Positions 8,469 through 16,640 of a stretch of DNA of 64,000 bases are shown in pieces. Where the stretch lies: contig NZ_JAGJBY010000001.1 in the NCBI RefSeq assembly GCF_020010905.1, forward strand, positions 558,001 to 622,000. Reading direction: 5' to 3'. Position numbers and translations under genes: made by a program. The notes beneath the pieces were generated by a model that searched no databases, was not told where the DNA came from, and saw nothing but the letters and a program-made list of their open reading frames with translations. This DNA is from Streptomyces acidiscabies. Its GTDB lineage: Bacteria; Actinomycetota; Actinomycetes; Streptomycetales; Streptomycetaceae. Each line of letters begins with the position of its first letter. The stretch's first letter is position 1.

Positions 8469-9992
8469 TTACCTCCCGTTCGATCCAACTATGCGATCAG
8501 TTGGACTCGCTTCGGCAGGCGGAAGCCGGAGCAGGAAGCACGCCCCGAGGGTCCGGGGCGCGAGCGTGAGGGTGCCGCCGTGCCGCTGGGCCAGGTCTCG
8601 GGCGATGGCGAGCCCCAGCCCGGTCCCCCCGTGGTCACGGGAGCGCGCGTCGTCCAGCCGTACGAACCGCTCGAAGATCCGCTCGGCATCCGCGCCGGGC
8701 ACCCCCGGCCCGTCGTCGTGCACCGCGAGCACGACCTCCCCGCCCTCCTCCCGGACGGTGACCTGGATCCGGTGCGCGGCGTGCCGGACGGCGTTGTCGA
8801 CTAGGTTGCGCACCAGCCGCTCGTACCCGTCGGCGTCCCCGAGGACGTACGCGGTCTCCGCACCGCCGAACTTGAGCGCCAACTCCCTCCCCCCGAGCGG
8901 ATATTGCTCGACGAGCCGGGAAGCGACCCCCGCCAGGTCCACGGCCTCGTCCCCACCGGCCGTCCGCGTGTCCATCCGCGCGAGGAGCAACAGATCCTCG
9001 GCGAGCGCCTGGAGCCGCCGGGTCTGCCGGGCGGCGGTGGTCGCGGCGGCGGGCCAGTCCGTACGTTCCGGATAGGCGAGCGCGACCTCCAGGCTGGCCA
9101 GCAACGTGGTGAGCGGACTGCGCAGTTCGTGCGCGGCGTCCGCGACGAACCGGCGCTGCTGGGTGGCGGCGGTGTCGAGGCGCTGGAGGGTGGTGTTGAT
9201 GGTGGTCGCGAGCGCGGCGATCTCGTGCCCCGAGGCGGGCACGGTGACGCGTTCACGGGGGTTGGTCGCGGTGACGGAGGCGGTGAGGACGCGGATCGCC
9301 TCGATGGGGCGCAGCGCGATGCGTACGGCGCCGTAGGTCGCGGCGGCGACGAGGACGATGCCGATGAGGGCGGCCCGCAGCAGCAGGCCGTCGACGGTGC
9401 CGGTGATCGCGCGGGCCGTGTCCGGGAGCGCCACCACGTAGGCCCGCAGCGTGGCGTCGGCGGCGACGCCCAGCGCGGTGGCCCTGCCGCGGCCCAGCTC
9501 ACCGGCCCAGATGTCGACGGACAGGACGGGGTGGGTCTGGCCCGCTATGTGGAACTCGTTCACGGGCGGGTCGTAGTCGCTGCGCTCGGGTATGGTCAGC
9601 GGCTGGATCGTGTAGCCCCAGCTGTCCTCCGTGATCGCGTTCACCGGCGCGTGGACCCTGGGCGGGGCGGGCAGCGCATGGCCGGTGCGGGGATCGAAGA
9701 AGTCCATGCCCCCGCCGGCGGCGACAGGGCTGAGCCGGTCGGTCGCGACGACCTCGAACGGCAGGACACTCCTGCGACTGGGAACCGCCCCATCCTTCAA
9801 CTGGTCGACGAGAGCGAAGAGTTGCAGACGAGCCTGTTCCTCGACGATCCGCGCGCTCTCGTGGTCGACCTCGTGATGCGTACGCCAGCCGATCCCCAGC
9901 AGGATGACGGCGGCGGTCACCGCGGCGGTCACCGCGGAGACGGCCCGCACCGACCGAGGCCACCAACTCCGCCGCCGCTCAGCCGCGTTCAC
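8469..9992 (-). CDS. OmpR-family sensor histidine kinase
   Basis: A 507-residue membrane kinase with an amino-terminal helix (about residues 16-36), an extracytoplasmic sensor region, a second helix (about 205-225), a HAMP linker, the phosphoacceptor box DAAHELRSPLTTL, and an HATPase domain with N-box LVRNLVDNAVRHA, G1 VHDDGPGVP and G2 GGTGLGLAIA. It transfers phosphate to the response regulator encoded just upstream; the two genes overlap by 14 bp, so they are translated together. The signal is unknown. Confidence 0.93.
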   Translation of the reverse strand: MNAAERRRSWWPRSVRAVSAVTAAVTAAVILLGIGWRTHHEVDHESARIVEEQARLQLFALVDQLKDGAVPSRRSVLPFEVVATDRLSPVAAGGGMDFFDPRTGHALPAPPRVHAPVNAITEDSWGYTIQPLTIPERSDYDPPVNEFHIAGQTHPVLSVDIWAGELGRGRATALGVAADATLRAYVVALPDTARAITGTVDGLLLRAALIGIVLVAAATYGAVRIALRPIEAIRVLTASVTATNPRERVTVPASGHEIAALATTINTTLQRLDTAATQQRRFVADAAHELRSPLTTLLASLEVALAYPERTDWPAAATTAARQTRRLQALAEDLLLLARMDTRTAGGDEAVDLAGVASRLVEQYPLGGRELALKFGGAETAYVLGDADGYERLVRNLVDNAVRHAAHRIQVTVREEGGEVVLAVHDDGPGVPGADAERIFERFVRLDDARSRDHGGTGLGLAIARDLAQRHGGTLTLAPRTLGACFLLRLPPAEASPTDRIVGSNGR

Positions 9993-10659
9993 GGTCGTCC
10001 ACCAGCCGGTACCCCGTACCCCGCACGGTCTGGAGGGACTGCCGCTCGAACGCGGCGTCCACCTTCTTGCGCAACGCGCTCACCCGCACCTCCACCAGGT
10101 TGGGATCCAACGCCTCGTCGGGCCAGGCGTGATAGAGCAGATCCGCCTTGGACACCGCCTGCCCGGCCCGCCGCGCGAGCAGCTCCAGCACGGCGAACTC
10201 CCGGGGCGTGAGATCCACCCGCGTCCCGGCCCGCCGGCAGACCCTCCCGGCGACGTCCAACGACAGGTCCCCCACGGCGAGTACGGGCGGCGCGACCGCC
10301 GCCGCCCGCCGGACCAGCGCCCGCAGCCGCGCGACGAGCACCAGGTACGAGAACGGCTTGGCGAGGTAGTCGTCCGCGCCCGTGTCCAGCGCCTCCGCCT
10401 GGTCCCACTCCCCGTCCTTCGCGGTGAGCACCAGGATGGGCGTCGCGTTGCCCTCCCGGCGCAACTGCGCGCAGACCTTGTACCCGTTGAGGCCGGGGAG
10501 CATCAAGTCCAGTACGACCAGGGCGTATTCGCCGGTCCGGGCCATCCACAGGCCCTGCCGTCCGTCGTGCGCGAGGTCGACGCTGTAGCCCTCGGCGGTC
10601 AGTCCGGTGTGCAGGGTCTGCGCAAGGTCCACCTCGTCTTCGACCACCAGGATCCGCAT
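9979..10659 (-). CDS. OmpR-family response regulator
   Basis: A 226-residue regulator. The receiver domain (about 1-115) has acidic residues in VVEDEVD, the phosphoacceptor aspartate in VVLDLMLPG and the conserved lysine in YLAKPFSY. The OmpR/PhoB winged helix follows (about 130-220, with LTPREFAVLELLARRAG and VRGTGYRLV). It is the partner of the overlapping sensor kinase. The ATG at 10659 directly begins the receiver domain. Confidence 0.93.
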   Translation of the reverse strand: MRILVVEDEVDLAQTLHTGLTAEGYSVDLAHDGRQGLWMARTGEYALVVLDLMLPGLNGYKVCAQLRREGNATPILVLTAKDGEWDQAEALDTGADDYLAKPFSYLVLVARLRALVRRAAAVAPPVLAVGDLSLDVAGRVCRRAGTRVDLTPREFAVLELLARRAGQAVSKADLLYHAWPDEALDPNLVEVRVSALRKKVDAAFERQSLQTVRGTGYRLVDDRERG

Positions 10660-10776
10660 GCGGTGCAGCCTCGCACAGCGCCGGAGCCCTTCCCTGACCG
10701 TCCGGTCAGCTTGGATCAGCAACGGGTCAACGGGGCCCGGGCACGCTGACGGCCCGCCACCGGAAGGGCCCCATTG

Positions 10777-12160
10777 ATGTCCGTTCTTGTCGCAGCCGAG
10801 CCGGTCTCCACCCCCGTACGCCCTCGTCTTTCTGTCTGGCCCATCGCCCTGGCCCCCTCCGCCCTGGCCCTGGCCCTGGGCCTGTGGGGCATCCGCCGCC
10901 AGAACACCCTGTGGGGCGACGAGGCGGTCACGTACGACCTGGCCCACCGCGACCTGGCCCAGATCTGGGCCACGGCCCAGCACGTCGACCTGGTCCACGC
11001 CCTGTACTACGCCGTGATGCACGCCGTCTTCACCGTCCTGGGCGACGGCCTGCTGACGCTACGGCTCCCCTCGGCCCTGGCGATGTCCTCGGCGGCGGCC
11101 GGGGTCACGCTCCTGGGCCTGCGCCTGGCGGGCCCGCGCGCCGGTCTCCTGGCCGGGCTGGCGTTCGCGGTCCTCCCGCAGGTCCAGAAGTACGCGCAGG
11201 AGGGCCGGTCGTACGCGATGGTCTGCGCGCTGGTCACGTGGGCGACGTACGCGCTGGTGACCCCCACGCGGTGGCGCTGGCCGCTGTACGGCTCGACGAT
11301 GCTGCTGGCGTGCCTGCTCCACGAGTTCGCGGCGCTGGCTCTGGCGGCTCACGGGGTCACGCTGCTCGTCTCGCGTCGGGGGGGCGTTGAGGGCGTGGGG
11401 ATGGACGGCCGGGGTCATCGTCGCCGGCCTGCTCCCGCTGGCGCTCCGCAGCGCGGGCCAGTCGTCCCAACTGGCGTGGATCGAGAGCCCGGTACGGCTT
11501 CCCGGGGTCCTGCTCATGACGGCGCTGGCGCTGGCCTGCGCGGTGACGCCGCTGCGGCGCCCCGTACACCTCAAGGCGCTGGCCGTCCCCTTGGCCGTAC
11601 TCCCGACGCTCCTCCTGCTCCTCGCCTCCCTGATCAAGCCGGTGTTCGTGGACCGCTACGTCCTCTTCAGCAGCACGGGAACGGCCCTGCTCCTGGGCGC
11701 GTGCCTGGACTACACGCTCCGCAGAACCCCGCTAATCACAGGCGTAGCAACACTCACGGCGTTGTTGGCCCTAACCCCGGCGAGCCTCGCCCTCCGCACT
11801 CCCGAGAGCCGAACGAACAACGCCACGGCCATCACCACAACCGTCCAGGAGACAGCCCACCCGACCGACGGCGTCCTCTACCTCCCGTCCCAATCCCGCA
11901 CCCTGACGACCCCCCTCCCCATGGACCTGGCCCTAGCCCAGACCCCCAAGGCCTCGAACACCCTGACGGGCATCGAGTTCCCCGCCCAGGCCATACCCAC
12001 CCGGATGCTGAGATTCGACCGCCTCATAGTGATCCACACAGGGGGCCCGACCACACCCCAGGACAAGGCAAAGACGACCACCTTGCGCGACCACTTCCGC
12101 CGACATGGATCAACGCAGGTCAACGGGGCACGCATCAGCGTCTACGTCAGGGTCAGGTGA
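10777..12160 (+). pseudogene. polytopic membrane glycosyltransferase (GT39/ArnT-like), broken by a G7 tract
   Basis: The first part reads as a membrane protein with the LWGDEAVTYDLAHR segment typical of GT-C mannosyltransferase-like proteins and several transmembrane helices. The frame then fails at a run of seven G near 11379-11385. The next frame continues seamlessly (RAWGWTAGVIVAGLLPLAL, more helices, VFVDRYVLFSSTGTALL) to the stop at 12160. Reading six G instead of seven joins the halves into one protein of about 461 residues. The gene is therefore a frameshifted pseudogene, a slippage-controlled gene, or a base-call error. The ATG at 10777 was chosen over an adjacent TTG. Confidence 0.8.
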
Positions 12161-12341
12161 CCCGGGGATGCAGAGCCCAGAAGAGTCGACCCCGAAGCAG
12201 GGATGGGACGTGTCGGCATTGCCCAGATTCCCGAACCTCTGCCTTACCGATGAACGCCACGAACACCGAGGCCGACCGGAACTTCCCCCACAAGTAACGA
12301 AACCCAGCCCAGCAACCAGATAAAGCCCCAGCTCACGCGCT

Positions 12342-12415
12342 GTGGTCCCCGCACATGCGGGGGTGGTCCCGAACGGGAGCTGTTGCGCTTCCTTCGCCCG
12401 GCGTGGTCCCCGCAC
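12342..12415 (+). CRISPR. relic of a type I-E CRISPR array: repeat, 32-nt spacer, partial repeat
   Basis: A 29-nt repeat starts GTGGTCCCCGCACATGCGGG and ends GGTGGTCCC (12342-12370). It is followed by a spacer of exactly 32 nt (12371-12402) and then by the first 13 nt of another repeat (GTGGTCCCCGCAC, 12403-12415) before the sequence diverges. The 29+32 period, the inner palindrome and the repeat sequence fit type I-E arrays of Streptomyces. The degenerate second repeat looks like a trailer end, so the leader would be to the left. No cas genes are in the window. Confidence 0.7.
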
Positions 12416-12962
12416 CTGGCAATCCCAGTAACGCTCGATCCAGAGCCGAGAGCCCACATCAGCTGACATGAGACTCGGGGAGCGCGGAGCAGGGGGGCAG
12501 GACTCCTCCCTCGCGCTCCCCAAGTGCTGTGAAGTGAAAGGTTGTACCCAGTGGCTTGGCTGCACACCGGTCCCCGATGACGAGCCAGGCCCGGCCAGGC
12601 GGGAGATCTCGGGGTGGAAAGTTCCCGGCATCGGTGACATCGACGTCGGTCCCGGGAGCTTTCGGCTGTCCGCGCTGCCCACAGGCGAGACCCGCGCTGC
12701 ATACGCCGGCAGCGCCCTCCGATCCACTGCGGAAAAGGGTCCCCTGAGGCGACCGCAGATCAGCGACGCCCCCCTGCCCCCATATCCACCCCAGCGGCCA
12801 CTGCCGCCCGAACCCCTCCCGCGCGCCAGCGGACGGTACGGGAGACCTCCCCTCAGAGAGCTACCGAACCTCGATGTGCACCATGCGCCGCCCCCCCCAC
12901 CGCCGGAACAGCGCAAAAGGCTCCACGTCCCCAATCAGAGCCAGTGTGCCCACAGGAGACAC

Positions 12963-13006
12963 AAAAGACCCCCTCCGACAAGCGTTTCCGCAGGTCAGAG
13001 GGGGTC
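12963..13006 (-). terminator. original terminator of the tRNA-Ala gene, separated by the prophage
   Basis: On the minus strand GACCCCCTC and GAGGGGGTC pair around a 22-nt loop and are followed by TTTT. In the unintegrated chromosome this hairpin lies directly downstream of the tRNA-Ala gene whose 3' end is copied at the left attachment site. Confidence 0.65.
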
Positions 13007-13013
13007 CAAAGAA

Positions 13014-13056
13014 GTGGAGCCTAGGAGAGTCGAACTCCTGACATCCGCCATGCAAA
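13014..13056. repeat. attL core (43-bp copy of the tRNA-Ala 3' end)
   Basis: Forty-three bases are identical to 53484-53526. They correspond to the 3' half of tRNA-Ala, from the anticodon loop (TTTGCA on the tRNA strand) to the discriminator base, plus one flanking base. The identity stops abruptly on both sides, which marks the recombination core of the prophage. Confidence 0.95.
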
Positions 13057-13080
13057 ATCACGTCACGTGATTACCGAGGC

Positions 13081-13174
13081 TGGCCGAGTCTCGCCGAGTA
13101 GCTCCGAGTGCAGGTCAGGGAATTGCGCCCCACCGAAAACGAGGCTCGCCGAGTGTCGCCGAGCCTCACCGAGT
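13081..13174. promoter_or_regulatory. two clusters of decamer repeats, candidate integrase arm-type sites
   Basis: Between attL and the end of the integrase gene, copies of a TCGCCGAGT-like motif occur with 10-bp spacing in two triplets: 13081, 13091 and 13101, then 13146, 13156 and 13166. Related inverted copies lie near 15708-15720. Phased repeats beside an attachment core are what arm-binding domains of tyrosine recombinases or excisionases recognise; that role is inferred. Confidence 0.6.
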
Positions 13175-13215
13175 GGGGTTTGTGGATTCGATGTGGACTC
13201 CACCCCCGTGCGGCG

Positions 13216-14523
13216 TCACGAGACGGCCCGCAGGTGACGACCATCGCCGCCGCCCTCCAGAGCTTCACGCACCCGGTCCGCAGCACCTTCGCTGCCGTGC
13301 GTGTACAGCCACGTGACCCGGCCACCGCGCTCCTGCCCCAGCATGAGCTGGACGTCCTTCTCGCTCACACCGCGAGCGTGCAGACGGCTCGCCAGCGCGT
13401 GCCGGTAGTCGTGCAGGCGCGGCCAGTACTCCTCCCGGCCCGTCTCCGGGTCCTTGATGAGCCGCGCCAATCCCACTTCCTTGATCGCGGGAATCCATAC
13501 CCTCCTACGGAAGTTGTTGCCTCGAAGCACCCCGTCCATCTTGGTCTTCACCCCCTTCAGCGAGCGGACCTCGCCAGCCATGGGGCCGCGGAACACCAGC
13601 TCTTCCGGGCAGAGCCCGTCACCTACGGCCGTCACGGCGGTGGAGGCCGGCAGGCGCTCCAACATGAGCCGAGCGGCGGCGACGGCCGCCGAGGTGAGCG
13701 GCACCGTGCGGTAGCCCGCGACCGTCTTCGGCATTGCCTGGCGGACGATGGTCCCTTTGTCGTCGACCAGGATGTGTCGGACCTCGGCGGTGCCCTTGTC
13801 CAGGTCGAGGTAGCAAGCCCTCAGGCCGACGATCTCTCCCCAGCGCATGCCCGTCTCGTGCGCGAAGTCGACGAGGGGGCGGTACCAGGTGGGGATCACC
13901 TCGCGGACGAGGGCGTACTGCTCCTCGGTGGGCGGCTTGAGCTCTTCCGGGTGCTTGGCCGGGGCAGGCGCCGTGATGGTGACCGAGTCCAGCGGGTTCT
14001 TCACGATGCGGTCGTCGATGACTGCGGCGCGCATCAACGCGCGCATCAACTCACGGACCTTCACCTGGGTGGCGTGGCCCTTCACGTCGGTCCGCATCCA
14101 CGCCTGAACTTCGGCGTGCCGGATGGAACTCAGCTTCCGCTTGCTCCACTTGGGCTCGATGTGGCACGTCCACAGCGACAGCTTACGGTTGCGTGTGGTG
14201 GGTCGGACGGGCATGTGTCCGGGCCACCATTCCTCCCACCAAGTGGCGAGGGTGATCTCGCCGCGCTTGGGGTCGAGGTACGTGCCGGAGCGGACGGCTT
14301 CCCGGACCTTGTCGAGGAAGGCGTTGGCGTCCTTGGCCTTCGGGAAGTTCTTCGCCTTCTGGTTGCCGTCGGCGTCGCGGTACCGGGCTTGCCAGGAGCC
14401 GAGGCAGTCGCGCCGGCGCTTTCGGTCGCCGAACTTGTCGGTCGGGTATTCCTCCATGCAGAGGATGCAGCCGCACGACTTCGTCCTGAGCTGGCGGGGG
14501 TTGTTGGTGGCCCTACGAGGCAT
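13216..14523 (-). CDS. int: tyrosine-type phage integrase
   Basis: A 435-residue site-specific recombinase for integration at tRNA-Ala. An amino-terminal Cys-containing region (CGCILC) and an AP2-like arm-binding segment (GSWQARYRD...KNFPKAKDANAF) precede a SAM-like core-binding domain and the catalytic domain. Catalytic residues visible are Arg in TGMRWGEIVGL, His and Arg in LHDYRHALASRL, and the nucleophile Tyr in VTWLYTHG. It is transcribed toward attL, the usual place for phage int. The ATG at 14523 has AGGGGG upstream and overlaps the preceding small gene by 11 bp, suggesting coupled translation. Confidence 0.95.
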   Translation of the reverse strand: MPRRATNNPRQLRTKSCGCILCMEEYPTDKFGDRKRRRDCLGSWQARYRDADGNQKAKNFPKAKDANAFLDKVREAVRSGTYLDPKRGEITLATWWEEWWPGHMPVRPTTRNRKLSLWTCHIEPKWSKRKLSSIRHAEVQAWMRTDVKGHATQVKVRELMRALMRAAVIDDRIVKNPLDSVTITAPAPAKHPEELKPPTEEQYALVREVIPTWYRPLVDFAHETGMRWGEIVGLRACYLDLDKGTAEVRHILVDDKGTIVRQAMPKTVAGYRTVPLTSAAVAAARLMLERLPASTAVTAVGDGLCPEELVFRGPMAGEVRSLKGVKTKMDGVLRGNNFRRRVWIPAIKEVGLARLIKDPETGREEYWPRLHDYRHALASRLHARGVSEKDVQLMLGQERGGRVTWLYTHGSEGAADRVREALEGGGDGRHLRAVS

Positions 14524-14740
14524 TGCGCCCCCTGCGGGTGGTGGCGAGGAATGCCGTCGCCTCCGCGCGGGAGGGCAGGGTCTTGCTTCGGTGCTTTCCG
14601 CCGGTGCGGTATCGCGCCCTCCACGGGCCGACACACGCGGAGTTCGGTGGGCGCTCGCCGTGCGTCTCGGGCGGGTAGTCGATGTAGCAGTCGTGGCAGC
14701 CGCACTTGGGGCTGCCGACCTGCTCGGGTTCAGGCGCCAA
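14513..14740 (-). CDS. small paralogue of the integrase amino terminus
   Basis: A 75-residue protein that ends inside the start region of int. It aligns with the integrase amino end: CGCHDC against CGCILC, a DYPP segment against EYPT, C.G.WRARYR against CLGSWQARYRD, and K.LPSRAEATAFL against KNFPKAKDANAFL. It therefore looks like a free copy of the arm-binding region with a Cys cluster. It begins with TTG after GAGGTG and overlaps the stop of the gene before it. It may modulate integration or excision, or be a non-functional duplication. Confidence 0.6.
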   Translation of the reverse strand: MAPEPEQVGSPKCGCHDCYIDYPPETHGERPPNSACVGPWRARYRTGGKHRSKTLPSRAEATAFLATTRRGRNAS

Positions 14741-14981
14741 GGCGCATCACCTCGTCAGTCTGTCGCTGGTTGGGTATGCGGGGCAGTAGCCCGATGGGAT
14801 CCCCACACCAGCATCGTGCACCCAACTCCGGCTGCTCGACGGCCAATTCAGAAAGAACGGCGCGGAGCGCTCGGAGGGCGAATTCGTGTAGCAATTCGCT
14901 GGGCAGAGTGATCAGGTTCTGCTCGGCATCCCAGGGCTCTTTGAGCCTGGCGAGAGGCGCGTAGCGGACACGGATGCACAT
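14730..14981 (-). CDS. small phage protein upstream of integrase, unknown function
   Basis: An 83-residue protein beginning MCIRVRYAPLARLKEPWD and ending with CWCG and an acidic or basic tail. No family is recognised. The ATG at 14981 has a strong AGGGGGGA ribosome binding site. It is first of three overlapping genes leading into int, so it probably acts in the same integration module. Confidence 0.55.
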   Translation of the reverse strand: MCIRVRYAPLARLKEPWDAEQNLITLPSELLHEFALRALRAVLSELAVEQPELGARCWCGDPIGLLPRIPNQRQTDEVMRLGA

Positions 14982-15175
14982 GATTCCCCCCTGGTTACAC
15001 GTGTGGCGTGGTGATGCCAATGGGGGAGGACATCGGCCGTGCGCTCGACCGTACCCCGCGAGTCAGCGGAAAGCGACCGCCCTGTGCAGATTCAGTAGCG
15101 GGGAGTGACGAAGTCCGCTTCTTGTTGAGACTCAGCTAGGCAAGCGAGGGTTGTACGTGAGTTTCTGATAGCCAA

Positions 15176-15550
15176 TCAGACGTTTTGCTCGTTGCTGTCA
15201 CCTAGGGCCCTGGCCTGGATCAACAGCATCTTCTGCTGTTCCTCCGTAAGTCGGTCCATCTCCTTCAGCATCGCTTCCCGGCGGTCCGGCGAAAGCGGGG
15301 CAGGCGGTCTTTTTCCGGTGGCAGCGAAGAGTCTCAGCTCGCTGAACTTAGGGAAGGCGGCAGACAGGGCGCGGATGGCATCGGAGCGTGGAACGCGCTT
15401 GCCGAGCGACCAGTGATTCACTGCGGCGGCGGAGAGCTTCAGGCCCTGCTTTTCGAGGCGCCGCGCGATCTCACTGTCACTGACGTCGTACTCCGCCTTC
15501 AACGCGGCAAGCGCTTCGGCGAACGTCTCGCCCTCTCCCTGGTCACTCAC
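15176..15550 (-). CDS. HTH (XRE-like) repressor, likely prophage immunity repressor
   Basis: A 124-residue protein with a helix-turn-helix around DSEIARRLEKQGLKLSAAAV and VNHWSLGKRVPRSDAIRAL, and a helical C-terminal half (LTEEQQKMLLIQARAL). It is transcribed away from the early genes, the position of a lysogeny repressor. The GTG at 15550 was chosen because it leaves the inverted-repeat operator (15569-15601) upstream of the gene, which suggests autoregulation. A TTG at 15586 would place the operator inside the coding region. Confidence 0.75.
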   Translation of the reverse strand: MSDQGEGETFAEALAALKAEYDVSDSEIARRLEKQGLKLSAAAVNHWSLGKRVPRSDAIRALSAAFPKFSELRLFAATGKRPPAPLSPDRREAMLKEMDRLTEEQQKMLLIQARALGDSNEQNV

Positions 15551-15568
15551 AGGCGTAAGGGTGCCCTC

Positions 15569-15601
15569 ACCTTCTACTTTACGCAACTAAAAGTAGAAGG
15601 T
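15569..15601. promoter_or_regulatory. perfect 12-bp inverted-repeat operator at the lysis-lysogeny switch
   Basis: ACCTTCTACTTT and AAAGTAGAAGGT form a perfect inverted repeat with a 9-nt spacer, directly upstream of the repressor gene. Related half-sites with GTAGAA recur at about 15758 (inside the Cro-side promoter) and 16086 (AGTAGAAAGGTTG, before the excisionase-like gene), as expected for a repressor that controls several promoters. Confidence 0.75.
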
Positions 15602-15734
15602 TGGCCGGTTCCATGGCGGCGCGCAACCTCCCCGTCGTACGCCACCGCGCACAACATGTACCACCACCATAGAACGCACATTCGATAGACGTGAAGCCCC
15701 CACCCCTCTCTCGGCGAAACTCGGCGAGACCCTG

Positions 15735-15764
15735 TTGACGCAACCACAACTTCAACTGTAGAAC
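15735..15764 (+). promoter_or_regulatory. candidate early (Cro-side) promoter overlapping an operator half-site
   Basis: TTGACG is followed after 18 nt by TAGAAC, a plausible sigma-70-type promoter pair reading toward the Cro-like gene. The -10 region lies in a GTAGAA half-site related to the repressor operator, so bound repressor would block it. Confidence 0.55.
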
Positions 15765-15820
15765 TGTTGCAACGCCTCACCTGGTGGGGCAGATACACAC
15801 CAATCGGCACGAGGTCCCGC

Positions 15821-16126
15821 ATGACCAACCTGCACCGCAAGGGCGAAGGCCAGCCACTCAGAACCGCCATGGAGCGGGCCGGACTATCCGGCCCGAAGCT
15901 GGCGGCCGAGACCAGGCGGGTCGACCCCGAAGGGCGCGGCATCAGCGCAGCAGCCGTCGGCAGGGTTGCAGGAAGGGGAAAGACCGCCCGCAACGAGTGC
16001 CGACTCCGCACCGCATGGCTTATCGCCGATGCGCTTGGACAACCCCTCCAGGACCTCTTCCGCATGCCTTCACCTTCAACACCAACAGTAGAAAGGTTGA
16101 ACTCCTCCGATGCCGAAGAAGAGTGA
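15821..16126 (+). CDS. XRE-like HTH protein, Cro-like position
   Basis: A 101-residue DNA-binding protein with an HTH spanning about residues 18-65 (GLSGPKLAAETRR, GISAAAVGRVAGRG and AWLIADALGQPLQDLF). It is the first gene of the rightward early region and faces the repressor, the position of Cro in lambdoid switches. The ATG at 15821 begins the conserved part. It overlaps the next gene by 17 bp. Confidence 0.7.
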   Translation: MTNLHRKGEGQPLRTAMERAGLSGPKLAAETRRVDPEGRGISAAAVGRVAGRGKTARNECRLRTAWLIADALGQPLQDLFRMPSPSTPTVERLNSSDAEEE

Positions 16127-16340
16127 CCGCCAGGTCGTCTCCCTCCCGGGTGGCCTGGTCCCGCTGCTCAACCAGAAGCAGCTGGAGAAGTACTACGACG
16201 TGTCCGACTGGACCGTCCTCCAGTGGATCAAGGCGGGAATGCCCGTGGAGCCCTTCGCGGGCCGTGGCCGGCGCTTCGACCTGAACAAGGTCAGCGGCTG
16301 GATGGCCGAGCACGGCCAGCAGCTCGCCGCCAGCGCCTGA
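16110..16340 (+). CDS. small HTH DNA-binding protein, candidate excisionase
   Basis: A 76-residue protein with a MerR/AlpA-like winged helix: LNQKQLEKYYDVSDWTVLQW, then AGMPVEP and GRGRRFDLNKVSGWM. This fold is used by phage excisionases and small terminase-like DNA-binding proteins. Its place at the start of the early operon, far from the packaging genes, favours excisionase or regulator. An operator-like AGTAGAAAGGTTG lies just upstream. Confidence 0.6.
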   Translation: MPKKSDRQVVSLPGGLVPLLNQKQLEKYYDVSDWTVLQWIKAGMPVEPFAGRGRRFDLNKVSGWMAEHGQQLAASA

Positions 16341-16427
16341 CCCCTGATGCGCCGAAGGGCCGCCCGACTTCCCGGCCCGGCGACCCCCGACTCGGCGCCC
16401 CTACCCATCACAGAAAGAGAGGCCACC

Positions 16428-16640
16428 GTGGCCATCGAGATTACCCACCCCACGTCCGGCGACTTGATCGCCCCCAACGGCAACGTCTGGCGCGCGACCC
16501 CGCACACGCGGAACGGCGCGGTGCTGTACGTGATCGACGGCGTCGACCCGGAGAAGTGCCCGCGTCTGGTGATGTCGACGCGGATGGAGCTGGAGGAGAT
16601 CTTCGGTACGGAGCTGCCGCTGCTGGGTGGTGCGGCGTGA
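16428..16640 (+). CDS. hypothetical early phage protein
   Basis: A 70-residue protein starting at GTG 16428 behind a purine-rich AGAGAGG site. It includes WRATPHTRNGAVLYVIDGVD, a small beta-rich look without Cys or membrane segments. The stop overlaps the next start (GTGA). Function unknown. Confidence 0.6.
   Translation: MAIEITHPTSGDLIAPNGNVWRATPHTRNGAVLYVIDGVDPEKCPRLVMSTRMELEEIFGTELPLLGGAA

Larger units (their letters stand above)
12161..13013. other. intergenic region without a supported gene
   Basis: Between the glycosyltransferase and the prophage I see no convincing coding sequence. It holds the CRISPR relic described separately, a possible hairpin formed by GGGGAGCGC near 12477 and GCGCTCCCC near 12513, and near its right end the original downstream terminator of the tRNA-Ala gene. 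Open frames here have poor codon bias, and one runs straight through the attachment core. Confidence 0.6.

Noticed and set aside
12468-13070. 200-residue frame crossing attL
   Set aside because: It passes through the tRNA-derived core and a terminator hairpin and has no ribosome binding site or codon bias.
13108-14964. 618-residue frame opposite the integrase
   Set aside because: Antisense shadow of int and its upstream genes; sequence is low-complexity.
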